In this document: positions 45,936 to 56,849 of the stretch, in pieces
Layout: each line of letters begins with the position of its first letter
How positions within the stretch are numbered: the stretch's first letter is position 1
NCBI RefSeq assembly: GCF_003711515.1
Contig: NW_021167081.1
Coordinates: forward strand, 186,001 to 250,000
Direction: 5' to 3'
From: Sodiomyces alkalinus F11
Taxonomy: Eukaryota > Ascomycota > Sordariomycetes > Glomerellales > Plectosphaerellaceae
Length of the DNA: 64,000 nucleotides
Position numbers and translations under genes: made by a program
Notes under the pieces: model-generated
Databases searched by the model: none
What the model was told of the DNA's origin: nothing
What the model saw: the letters and a program-made list of their open reading frames with translations, nothing else

Positions 45936-46737
45936 AAAAGCTCGACTGAAGTCTCGAAACAATGCATTCCTTAATTGCCTACGGTCGTAAGCCAAAAAGA
46001 GAATCCCCCGATTCCAAATAACAGTCCCCATTCCTATCCGACATTCCTCTTCACATACTACCGATACTACCTACCTGCCTATATACCTATATCTACGATC
46101 CTACGGTTCGATCGGTCAGTCGGCTTAGTCGTACGCTTATAAATCTATAAAATCTACAGAAAAATCATAAAAGCCTACGATTGCGTGAATTGAACGGGTG
46201 CACTGTTCTTTACATACGGATACTATAACTACTATACTACGAGGGCTGTTCTAGTTGTTGATACTAGGATATCCTTTGTTGCCTATAAGTCTTTGGTTCT
46301 ACCTAAGATTTTTATACCTGTGTGTTTTCCGACCGTGGAATCCTATATAAATATCGTGTTTTCTACACGGCCGTGAATGCCCTCGCTCCGCGAAGACCCA
46401 CTTCAGAATCCTCGCGAACAAAGGAATTTAACCGGCCCCACTTTGGATCCGCCGGAATAAAGGAATACTGTCTTTGGAAATAAAGGAATTCTGTTATCCG
46501 CACGTACGGGTATCGTTTTCTTTATCTACGAAGCTGTTTTTCCTCTTTTAGAATAAAGAACTGTATACCGGTTCCACTTTGGACCCGCACAAATAAAGGC
46601 ATCACTGTGGTGACCACGTCTATGCTTAGAATAAAGAAAACGATAAAGAAAAGAACTTACTTTTTCTTATTTATAGTATAACTTCGTTAGTTCTTATCCA
46701 AAATAAACAAAATTAATACCGTTCAGGAGCTCTGAAG

Positions 46738-49005
46738 ATGCCCGCGCAGGCTGAACTCAAGGATATTCCCCAAATAAATATAACCCCTTAAAATACTAAT
46801 ATAAATATAGGACAGGTAGTAGAAAAGATTAACAGGATTTTAGATAGTTTAATTAAATTAGATTTGAAATTTTATATTGATAGTGGTGCTAGAGCACACG
46901 TTATAGTAAATAAATCACTCTTTTCTACGTATAAAACTACTGGAAGTACTGCTAGTTAGGGTGATATAAATACAATAAAAATAACAGGTACTAGTAACTG
47001 TTATATTAAATTCAGGGATTCAGGAAGAATAATATTACTTCAAAACTGTTTATATATTCCCGAATTAGGTATAAATATCATTAGCCTTCCCGTCCTAGAT
47101 AAGAAGAAAATCTACGGCCTCATAAGAAATAACTAGCTTATTCTATTCTAAAATAACCAAAATAAAACTACCGACGTCTATATTAGAGCTGTTTTACATA
47201 ACGGTCTTTACTAGGCTTCGGCACGGGCCCTGACGTACGGGGGGGTAATAGGGTCGTCGTCACGGTCCTTAAAGCCCCATAGTGCTATCAATATAATAGG
47301 AATAAAGAAGACTATTTTAGATAAAAGAAAAGGAATAAAGAAACAGATTCTAGGAATAAAGGAATAGTCAGGTATAAAGAACACGGTCTCTGAAAATACC
47401 CACTTAAAGACCCACTCTTCAGGGTCACAGGTCGTAGAATAAAGAAAAGAATAACCGGTAGAATAAAGAACAGAATAAAGAGACCGAAATAACCGTCGGT
47501 AAATAATAAATAACAAAGAGAACATAATGCTATGGCACTGCAGGATAGGTTATATTAACCCCACTGCTTTATAATATATAAATAAGGATACTATACATAT
47601 ATCTAAAGAAGATATATAAGAAATACAGAGCTGTGAAGCCTGTAGAAAAAGCAAGTCAGCCACGCTTATAAATAAAGAATCCATTAATAAATATAAGGAT
47701 TTTTCCTACCTTAAAAAGGTTTATATGGATCTATACGGGCCTATCGACCCTATAACGTATAATAGAAAGCGTTGGATTCTTTTTTATAATAGACCGGTCC
47801 ACACGGTATCTATGGGCAAAACTGCTTGTAGATAAATTAGAAATAACTGTTATAAATGCAATAAAAGAGTGGAAGATTCCCGTTGAAAATAATAAATATA
47901 ATATAAAAATAAAAGAAGTAGATACCGACGGCGGGAAAGAATTCACGAATGCCTCGTTTAAAAGACTGTTCGTCGGAATAAATCATAATATAAAACCCCC
48001 GTATACCCACGAGACTTAAGGCTCGATAGAACGGGTTACAAGGACTATAATAGAAAAAGTCCGTTGTTTTCTTTTCCACTCAGGCCTACTAAAATACCTT
48101 TGGGGGGATGCGGTTTATTCAGCCGTTTATACGTATAATAGAACATCTAATTCAGCAGTAGGCTTTAAAACACCTTACGAATGAGTAGAAAATCGTAAAC
48201 CTAATATAAATAATATTCGGGTTTAGGGTTCCGTTACATATTATAACAATAACGACCCGAAAATAAAGAAACTGGATCCACGAGCATTTTAGGGTGCTTT
48301 AGTAGGTTATAACAATTATAACTATATAATATATAATCCTCGATCTAGGAAAACTACCTGGTATCGTAACGTTTATATTCCGGGAAATCAGTTTCTGACT
48401 TCTTCTTTAAATACTATAATTAATAAAAATAATCCTGTAACCTATATAAATAATAATACGTCTCCTACTATAAATATACCGCAGGCAGAACCGGTTTCCG
48501 ACCCCGAGTCTTATCTACTCAGCGAGTACTATAATAATACTAAACCTACGTTTAGGTCTATCCAAACCGAAGAAGAAGATAAAGATAAGGATAAGGATAA
48601 AAATAAAAGACGAAAGGGTCTTCGAGCAGCGGGCGGTATTATTCTAGCCGAACATAATAATAAGGATAATATAACCGACCCGGTTAATAACGGCCTTAAA
48701 TCCAGGTTAGAAATTTAAATCCCTTCTAAATCTTCGAAGGAAAAAGATAACGATTATATATCGTACGATGATAATAAGCGCTTATTATATATAACTGAAG
48801 ATACTATACTTGGGAACCTACAGTTTTAAGAAGATCCCCACTTTCTTTTAACTGTAAATTCTTTATACGAACGAGCTACTTATAAACAGGCTATGAACTG
48901 CTCTGATAAAGATAAGTGGATAGAAGCTATGGTAGCTGAAATAACAGAACTTGAACATAGAAACACCTGGGATTTAATAAGTATAAAAGATACGCCTCAA
49001 TATAC

Positions 49006-49036
<31 letters not shown>

Positions 49037-50287
49037 CAGAAAAATACCTTAAATGTCTTAGGAGGCCGTTGGGTATCTAAGATTAAATATAACAATAAAG
49101 GCGAGGCTATAAAATATAAAGCACGATGGTGTATACAAGGGTTTAATTAAGTACTCGGTATTGATTATTTAGAAACCTTTTCTACCACCTGCAGACCTGG
49201 GAGCTATAGATTAGCTTTTATACTAGGCGTATCCCTAGGCTAGAATTTTAGACAGTTCGACGTAAAGAACGCTTTCGTTCACGCTGATATAGATACCGAG
49301 ATTTATACTATACAACCCACAGGCTTCGAGGAAAAAGAAGGCTCTACTAATAATAATAATAATAATAAATTAGTTTGTAAACTAAATAAAGCTTTATACG
49401 GTTTGAAATAAAGCCCCAGGCTTTGGTACAATTTCCTAGTAAAAATACTCCGCGATATCGGCTGCCTAGTCTCTGATTTCGATAACGGTATATTTACTTT
49501 TTATAAAAATAAAACAGACCGTGCTATACTACTATGCTATGTAGACGATATAGTAATACTAAGCCCTTCTACTATAACGATACAGTATTTATTTACTGAA
49601 ATGTCGAAGAAGATTTCACTTAAAAAACTAGGTGAACTTCATACCTTTTTAGGCCACGAAATTACTATAAATAAATCAAATAAGACCCTTTCTATAAATC
49701 AGTTGCCTTATACGAATAAGATCCTCGATAAGTATAATAAACGAAGCCTTAAACGCGTTGATACTCCCTATATAAATAAAAAGGTCCTTATACCAAATTA
49801 AGAACAGGCGTCAAAAGCCAATATTAAAATATACCAACAAGAAATCGGTGCTTTATTATATTTAGCACTACACTTAAGACCAGATATAACCTACGCTGTT
49901 AATAAGTGTGCTCGATATATGAGTAATCCGTCTTCAGAGCATACTATAGCGTTAAATCGAGTCTGGGCCTAAATAAATACTTTTCCTAATATCGGGCTTT
50001 TATATAACTGTTCCAATAAAAAAGACCTTAATATATACGGTTATTCTGACGCTAGTTTTTCAGATATAATCGAATACAGGACTTCTACGTCAGGCTACAT
50101 CTACTGTATAGGTGTAAATAATTTAATAAGCTGGACTTCTACTAAACAGAAAGTCGTTGCTTTATTAACAACAGAATCAGAATATATGGCTTTAACCGAA
50201 GCTTCTAAAGAAGGAATCTATAAACACAACATATATACAGACCTAGTAGATAACCTTAGGTTATTTACTGATATAAATTTTGGTTTG

Positions 50288-50324
<37 letters not shown>

Positions 50325-50641
50325 TTAATATTAATATACCGATTCCTACTATATTAATAGACAGCGAAAGCGCAAAGAAGCTTTATGAAAATCCTGAATT
50401 TCATAAACGCGTAAAGCATATAGACCGTCAGTATCACTACTACCGACAACAGCTTCAAAATAATAAAATAAAGGTCGTTTATATAAATACTAAATTCAAT
50501 ATAGCCGATATAATGACTAAAGGTCTAACTAAAGACCTACATAATACGCTATGCGGTTATATGAATTTAGGTTATAAAGACGATACGTTGCCTGACTACG
50601 ATATACCACCTTATACCCGAATTCAAGAATTAAAATACTAA
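46738..50641 (+). pseudogene. Copia Pol relic (protease, integrase, RT, RNase H)
   Basis: After an ATG at about 46738, only some 45 codons precede the protease box (YIDSGA, about 46873-46890), so no Gag is encoded. The GAG-pre-integrase motif LWHCRIGYIN is near 47535, the zinc-binding CEACRKSK near 47640, and the integrase acidic residues near 47725 (DLYGP), 47925 (DTDGG) and 48025 (SIER). Reverse transcriptase has RWVSKIKYN, the NAFVHADI box and the catalytic YVDD (about 49538-49549); RNase H has TSGYIY and TESEYMALTEASKEG (about 50085-50215). From about 47786 to 50641 a single frame is kept, interrupted only by TAA/TAG; one frameshift lies at a T6 run near 47778-47785. AAT-encoded Asn runs occur at three places. 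Confidence 0.9.
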
Positions 50642-50957
50642 GGTCTATAACTAGGTTTTTTATCTTCGGACTTTCCTAGATATAAATACTTAGGTTTTTT
50701 ACCCACGGGTTTTCCTAAAGATACTATAACTAGGTTGTTACCTACGGGTTTTCCTAGTATTAGAAAAAGGGTTTTCGAATTTTCCCTTTATAAGAAATCA
50801 AGGGTTTTTAAAAAATTTCCCTTAGAGGTTTTATTTCATTTTTTTCCTCTTGTAATTAGTCCTAGTTAGTTAACTAGGGTTTCTGCGCCATAACTCTATA
50901 ATATATATACTCGTTTTAAGCTGCTCCTTCTTATATACGAACCAGCTTACGGGGGGG

Positions 50958-51392
50958 TTTTGATATTAATATTATTACTAATAATATCCTTAATATCTTT
51001 CGAGTATATCCTTCGTACTCGAACAAAGGATATCTTCCCCGTAAGCCTAGACCGTTCTCTTTCGAGTCAGTTCATCTGTTACGAGACAGACAAAGGATAC
51101 AATGGATTACGATATTACTACGATATCAATAAATATTACGATACTATTACGATATCGATCCTTTACAAAGAACAAAGGATATCAACCCGTTCCCTCGGTT
51201 CGGTTCTTCCTTTCTTTGTTCTTTATTCGGAATCCTCAATTCTTTATCTCAATCCCTTTTTTGATCCGAAGAAGAGACAATTCGCGCGCAGAGATCCTAC
51301 CTTACAATCCCATTATTACCTTCTTATTTTTCCACTGCTTTTCGTGACTTTCGTCCCTTCCGTTTATCCGATATCGTCAGATATCTTCAAAA
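50958..51392 (+). repeat. Right LTR of the Copia element
   Basis: 435 bp, beginning TTTTG and ending CAAAA, followed by target duplication GTTAT at 51393-51397 and preceded by a G7 polypurine tract. Confidence 0.93.
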
Positions 51393-51397
51393 GTTAT

Positions 51398-54000
51398 AAC
51401 CTAGCTAAATACCGTAGCCTGGCTCTGGTTAAACTGGCGGTGGATATCTTTATATACCGTAGCCTAGGTATCGCGATCGTAAGTCTCCGTAACTAATAAT
51501 ATATTACCGGTCGTATAGCGCTAATTATATAAAGACGCGGGTAGCCTAAACTCCGTAATAGTCCTGCCTACCTTAAGGAGCCGTGAGTGTATAAGATAGA
51601 GGCCGTAATTAATATACGGGCGTTTTAAATCAGTAGGATATCGGAAGTATTAGCGCTATAACGTATAAGGCACGTTATTATATATCGACTCCGTAAACCT
51701 CTCCTATATCGATAACGGGCCGGAAACGTCTCTATAGATAAGAGCGACGATAAATAGCTCCCGTAACGCACGCCCGGTCTTTTAAATAACGGCCTCCTTA
51801 AAATAAGTAACCTAGTAACGGTTATTATACAGAAGCCCGGCCGTAATATAGGCCTCGCGGTAGGTATTATAGATAGTCCCCTCTATAGTACGAAGATCCA
51901 TAAAGGAAGTCGGCCCTCGAATAGAGACTAAGAGTAACCGTAAATAGTACGCCTCTTTAGCCGTTAGGGCCATATACCGTAGACGGCCGATCTAAAATTC
52001 ACGCTACCTTAGCTACTAAGTAAACTACTACGGTTTCCACATATAATGGCTAGGAAACTAGTGATAGAATAACTCGCGGCTATCGACGTTATCACGGTTA
52101 TAGTCGAAAAAGCCTATTAGCTAAGTCTTCCGGTCCCATAATATCCACTTAATCTAGCTTACGGTCGCGTTATCGCCGAAGTATATAGGCTACTATCCCT
52201 TAAGGTGAACCGGAAAACGTATAACGGGTAGAAACTCGCGATATACCGGGAACTCGAATAACTAAATAATAGCCTCCGTAGGACTAATATAGCGGCTCTA
52301 GAGATAGATATTTACCTTATCCTCGCCCTCTTCGCCCGATATCAGCGTAGTTATATAGTTGCTGCCCTTATAAACGTACTTATATATATACTTAATCGCC
52401 TAAATAGATCCGTAAATATTAAAGTATAAGATACTAGATATAATTAATAACTTATCTTAATAGATCCGTAAATCTTAATATTAATATAGACACCGTATCG
52501 GAGGTAAAGATACGGGCTATAAGGAATAATAAAACGGTTATTAAGGGGGACCTCTCCTATACGACCCCTCTTTATAATGTATAGGCTAGAGTTACGGCGC
52601 CTATACTTAGGATAACTATTCTCGCGTATAGCCGTTTCCGGGTAGTACAGCTTAGGGAACCGCTTAGAGCACTTTATACGGTTCCCGTTATTAGGCTACG
52701 GCTATATACATAGCGTATAGGGCTTATTATCACCGTAAGGACTATATATTATATTCTTACTAATAATATTAAAAAGACGGCTAGTAGGATCCGACTTATA
52801 GTCCGGTAGCTCCGTAGATATAACCTTATTAATAGTTACGCCATCCTTATATATCTCGGCCGCCCGCGGTGTAAGAAAAAGAAGGATATAACGATATAGA
52901 AGACCGCGCTTTTAGTATTCTATAGTCTATATAATACCCGTAAACTTACTAAATAGACTATTATATAGCTGCTATTTTAGGTTATAAGACTCCAATTCGA
53001 ATACACGGCCGACTAAATCAGGCCGGTTATTAGTAGTCTAACCTGGCTAAAGCTCCTATATAATCTCTGGCTAGGTAGGATTAGCCGTAAAGGTGATAAA
53101 AAAGGTTAGAGCGCCGAGAGCCTGTATAATTACTATAGAATCCTAATAGCACTACGAGATAAACCGCTAGCTGCTAACGTAATTTAAGGGTAAGACGATC
53201 CGTCGGCTAATATTACGGGTATCGCCGTCGGCCTTATATGCTTAATCCTATATCCCGTTATATACGTTAGCCCGTATCTTATTCTAATAGCGCTAGATCT
53301 AATTAAGCTTCTTCTAATCGTAGGGTACCTATAGGTCGACTAAAAACTACTAAAAAAGCCGGCAGTATATAAAGAGTATAAACCTCTACTAGTATCGCGG
53401 GTATAGTATATAACGGTAGAATTAACGGAATTCTACCTCGGTGTTTTAGCGCTAACGGTTATAAATATCCCGTAACTATAACTGCTAGTAATATCCGGAA
53501 CCGCTACGCGGGTATATAAGCGGGTAAGATAGTAGTAGGTAGGCAGAATACTTATAGTCGATCCGCGTAAGGCCACCTACGCTATCGTTAGACTATCTCT
53601 CTACAAGGATAATATCGCGGTAGTAGACTTTACCCTATTTATCCGGTATAATAGCCGTAACCTTATCCGTAACGGGTAGATTCTTACGCTGTATATTAGT
53701 ACCCTGCTTAATAATTAATTCTATCTTAGGGTTTAGTATAATACGGCACTATTTACGGAGGGAGTTAAAGCGTTCGCGGGCCGTTTTATATATTCGCACG
53801 AAGGGGTTATACTCGTGTAGGAAGTCCGAAATCTCCCCTAGGATATAACGGTTAAGCGTGGAGTTAAGGCTTTAGGTATTCGTAAGGCGGTGGTCGGTAG
53901 TAGCCTACGGGTCGTAAAAATATAGCTAGGTAAAGGCTATTACGCCGCCGGCTTTAGTACCTTAACGGGTCTCTATATATTATATAGACGTAAACGAAAA
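51398..54000 (-). pseudogene. Helitron N-terminal/Rep and helicase N-terminal relic
   Basis: Carries the characteristic Helitron helicase-like N-terminal segment (LFQQ-type motif with its Gln codons turned to stops) and the conserved NR-x-VPY-x-PYL region followed by a degenerate HIN-type motif. It is the 5' portion of the element whose 3' portion is at 44040-45408. Confidence 0.75.
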
Positions 54001-55195
54001 GGTATTATTATATTAACGGATTCTCTTACGATAATCTATAGCTTAAGCGGTATCCGCGTATAATAGGAGTTAGAAGAAGTCGAGTAGTGGGGAGATAACG
54101 GGAACGTCGACGTCGCCCTGGTTATAATAGGTGCCGAATTTCGGGCTTATAGGTGACGATTCCTATATAAAAAAAGATAATAGCGGTTAGCTAACAGTTA
54201 ATAACACGAGATAGAAAACTAACCTATAACTTCTCCCTAATCTAATAGAGTATAGCGTAATATTCACACTCTACCCGTATTAATCTAAGGTTATAGTAAT
54301 TAACCGTAATACCCGGCTAATACTACCCTAGCGGCCTAATACGCTTTACGCGGTGGTCGGGTTACAGGCGCGCTCTACGCTAGCTAGTAGTAACGGCCGC
54401 CCTATAACGCGCTCTGCTATTACTATAGTCGTTATAGGTATTATAGGGGGTATTATTTCGGCGGGTACTAAAAGCAGCCATTATAAGGTAACGGTTATAG
54501 GAAGTATAGTACTGGCCCGCTATTAACTATAGAGTATTAGGGAGACGGTTACGGCTACGACGACGGCTACCCTTTTAAGGAGCGGGCGTAGGAGGAGGTG
54601 GCGGCGGAGGGTCTAGTGGAGGATTACCTGTTAGAATAAGTGGTTAAGGAGGTGTAAGGGGTTATAGTGGAGGGTGGATAGTTAGAATAGGTGGTGGAGG
54701 AGCCGTAGAACCTATAGAATAGGCCTAATAGGCGGCTTAACGCGCGTTTTGGTTGGTTACTCTAGTACCACGGCATATTATACAGGTTACGTAAATCCTG
54801 CGTGCCCGCGGATAATAACCGAAATCAGAAAATGGCTTAACTATACGGTAAGTACGGTAAGCCCGCGGCGGCTCTAGAACGGACTAGCTAACTATCTTAA
54901 CGGTTTTAAATAAGGTGTAATAGCGTAGTAAGAATTTTACGGGCGGCGTAGAATACTCTAAGTAGTGGGTATATATATAAGGATAGTCTAAACGTTAAAT
55001 TTATAGGCGATCCGCACAGAACGCCCTTAATAAACGGAATTACTATTTAGCGTAGAGACTATATAATTTAGAAGTAGCGGTAGCTTACGGGTTATACAAG
55101 TATATACTATAGAGGGAAGTTACCCGAAAAACACTGTAAAATACCGAAAAACGGGCGCGGGCGGTAGTACTAGTATAAACGCCAGGCTGCTAAAA

Positions 55196-56849
55196 GTGCC
55201 GGACTTTAAAGTGGGCCAGCTTCAGTGTAGTATAGACGCAGGAAATGATCCTAGTAGAAGTAGGTGCTGCGAGCTTAGATCATGTGTTAAACGGAGTGTT
55301 CTCGGCGGATTGTCTGAATGGGTACTACGAAGTAGATGTATCGGAGCTAGCTCCTGTATTCGCACTCTTTGTAATTAGGGGTGCCTCGGCTTTGCTTGTG
55401 GACGGATTTTTCTTCTTGTTTTTACCTCTCGTTTTTCTTCTTCTTTCTTCACCTCTTAAAAGTCTTTACGACGGCTTTTTCACCAGTTTGGCAATCGTAC
55501 TTTACGTTGTAAGAAAAGCTACTAGTCTTGGACTCATGTGATCCACAAGGTACCTATGTCGAAACCTAGCCCTGAGGATGAAGAGTGAAGCGGGAAAGAG
55601 CCCATTGAGCCATTGAGGGACCATTGAGGTGGAATGCCACTAAAACAGTTGGGGACTTTGGGACTTTGGGGGAACGAAACAGGGGTCCAACGTGCCCTGG
55701 CTTGGCTTGGTGAGCGGCTCGAATGCCGAGGTCTCAGGGGACGAATGCCTACAACGTACTAGGTACGTACGAATACCATGTACAAATTTGTACCTTAATC
55801 TGTGGCTTGTGAGATTCCGTTCTTGGCCCCGCCACTGCACGGAGCCGGCTGCGCCATTAGGTAGTCCTCCCGTACCCCCGTAGGCGAGAAAACAGGCAAG
55901 CCTGGACTGCGCTAGTCAGTTAACTGGATGACCCCCTCAACGATTGAACCCGCTATACCCGCTTCAGGTAGCCCTAAGTACCTTTTCTACCTTTCCTACC
56001 TTTTGGGGACCATTGGGCCAGGGTGTTAGTAACCCCATCAGTTTCGTCATGCCTCTTGGTCATGCCTCTAGTCATACTTTCGTACCTACCCGTGATGGAT
56101 TCTCTCGGCGTCCCTCATCCTGCCTTGACTCGTCTCGTCCCCTAATGCCTCCCTACCTAATTAATTATGCTCCCGATATTTCTCGACAACCTGCAGCCTC
56201 TCGTACTACCTCTCCCTCTCCCTCTTATTCATTCTTCTTGTGCGTACTCTTGTCGACCAACCTCTTCCTCTTCGCTCGACGACCACATTATCCCTCGCTC
56301 GCTATTCCAGGCTCCAGCTACAGCGACGCCTGCCCAATAACCCTCCAGCCTACAACATCCCATGACCTTCAAACGAATGCCTATTTCGATCAACACCCCC
56401 TGCATTGTAATATAGCCGAAATACGCCTTCCCCAACAATTGCTCTCCTCTCCGCATTACGAAATCCCTCCACCCACTCAACCTCAACCTCAACCTCAACA
56501 TCAACCCCCGCCCCCGGCTTGGGTGCCTCGCCCATCAGAGTTACCTACTTCGTAATTGCATTTGTCTCCAGCCGTCCATACCAGACCCGCTGGACCCTTG
56601 GGCTGAACTGGTCCCTTTGACTGTTTGGTCTGCTGGTCTGCTGGTCGCCATCTATTACGGCTGACATCCTCATACCCGACCTCTGCCCTCGCCACCGACA
56701 CCACACCAACCACCACAACTGCGAGGCCGGTCCGTAACATCTCCCACCGCACCTAACCACCTCCCACCGGCCTCGAGACGATCGATTGTCGATTGTCATA
56801 CGAACAACCACCACAACCGCCTCGATCTCTCCGCCCGCCGTCGCCCGCC
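55196..56849. other. Intergenic region and PAH1 upstream region
   Basis: Base composition returns to normal at about 55195. A 203-codon open frame at 55944-56555 has no domain, is rich in Pro/Ser/Thr and lies in a pyrimidine-rich leader, so it is not called as a gene. The motif CGAGCTTAG at 55270-55278 also occurs at the left border of the island. An AAGGTACCTA motif lies near 55547-55556. Confidence 0.5.

Larger units (their letters stand above)
45409..51392 (+). mobile_element. Copia-type LTR retrotransposon, Gag-less copy
   Basis: LTRs at 45409-45921 and 50958-51392 begin TTTTGATATT and end CAAAA (TTTAAAA at the left copy); they are flanked by a 5-bp target duplication GTTAT (45404-45408 and 51393-51397). 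The primer-binding site directly after the left LTR is GGTTATGAGCCCGG, complementary to the anticodon arm of initiator tRNA-Met, as in copia/Ty5-type half-tRNA priming. A polypurine tract ACGGGGGGG precedes the right LTR. The domain order protease, integrase, reverse transcriptase, RNase H defines Copia. CA and TG dinucleotides are much more common than in the surrounding island, so this is the younger insertion, sitting inside the Helitron relic. Confidence 0.93.
44040..54000 (-). mobile_element. Helitron-like element relic, split by the Copia insertion
   Basis: On the minus strand the right part (54000-51398) carries the Helitron N-terminal/Rep region: PVTDKVTAIIPD near 53650-53690, CRLF followed by FLVDL near 53330-53370, RRRNSSLY and NRFIIPYSPYLYLRYGVYIN near 52470-52620. 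The left part (45400-44040) carries the C-terminal Pif1/RecD-like helicase: KLKFGAPVILIHNLSP near 44450-44500, FAITINKS near 44230-44260, and FTHSQFYVTVSRVT near 44150-44195. The two parts are contiguous if the Copia element at 45409-51392 is removed. Helitrons are rolling-circle transposons; this copy is inactive, with TAG/TAA stops throughout. Element ends are not resolved; they may extend to about 29.1 kb and 55.2 kb once the Gypsy insertion is also removed. Confidence 0.8.
29130..55195. repeat. RIP-degraded repeat island, nested mobile-element remnants
   Basis: About 26 kb with almost no ATG-initiated open frame from about 30 to 45 kb. TpA is very frequent while CpA and TpG are scarce and CpG is retained, which is the RIP signature. 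Recognisable contents are listed separately: a Gypsy-type element, a Copia-type element, and a Helitron-like relic. Stretches without an assigned element (29130-29438, 29749-31750, 42457-42560 and 54000-55195) show the same base pattern and are taken as parts of these elements. Confidence 0.9.

Noticed and set aside
47211..47525. Minus-strand open frame inside the Copia element
   Set aside because: It arises from GAATAAAG units read on the opposite strand (Phe/Ile/Pro/Tyr-rich) and interrupts Pol; not a gene.
55944..56555. 203-codon open frame upstream of PAH1
   Set aside because: Pro/Ser/Thr-rich sequence in a pyrimidine-rich leader; no domain, no splice partners, no conserved-looking blocks.
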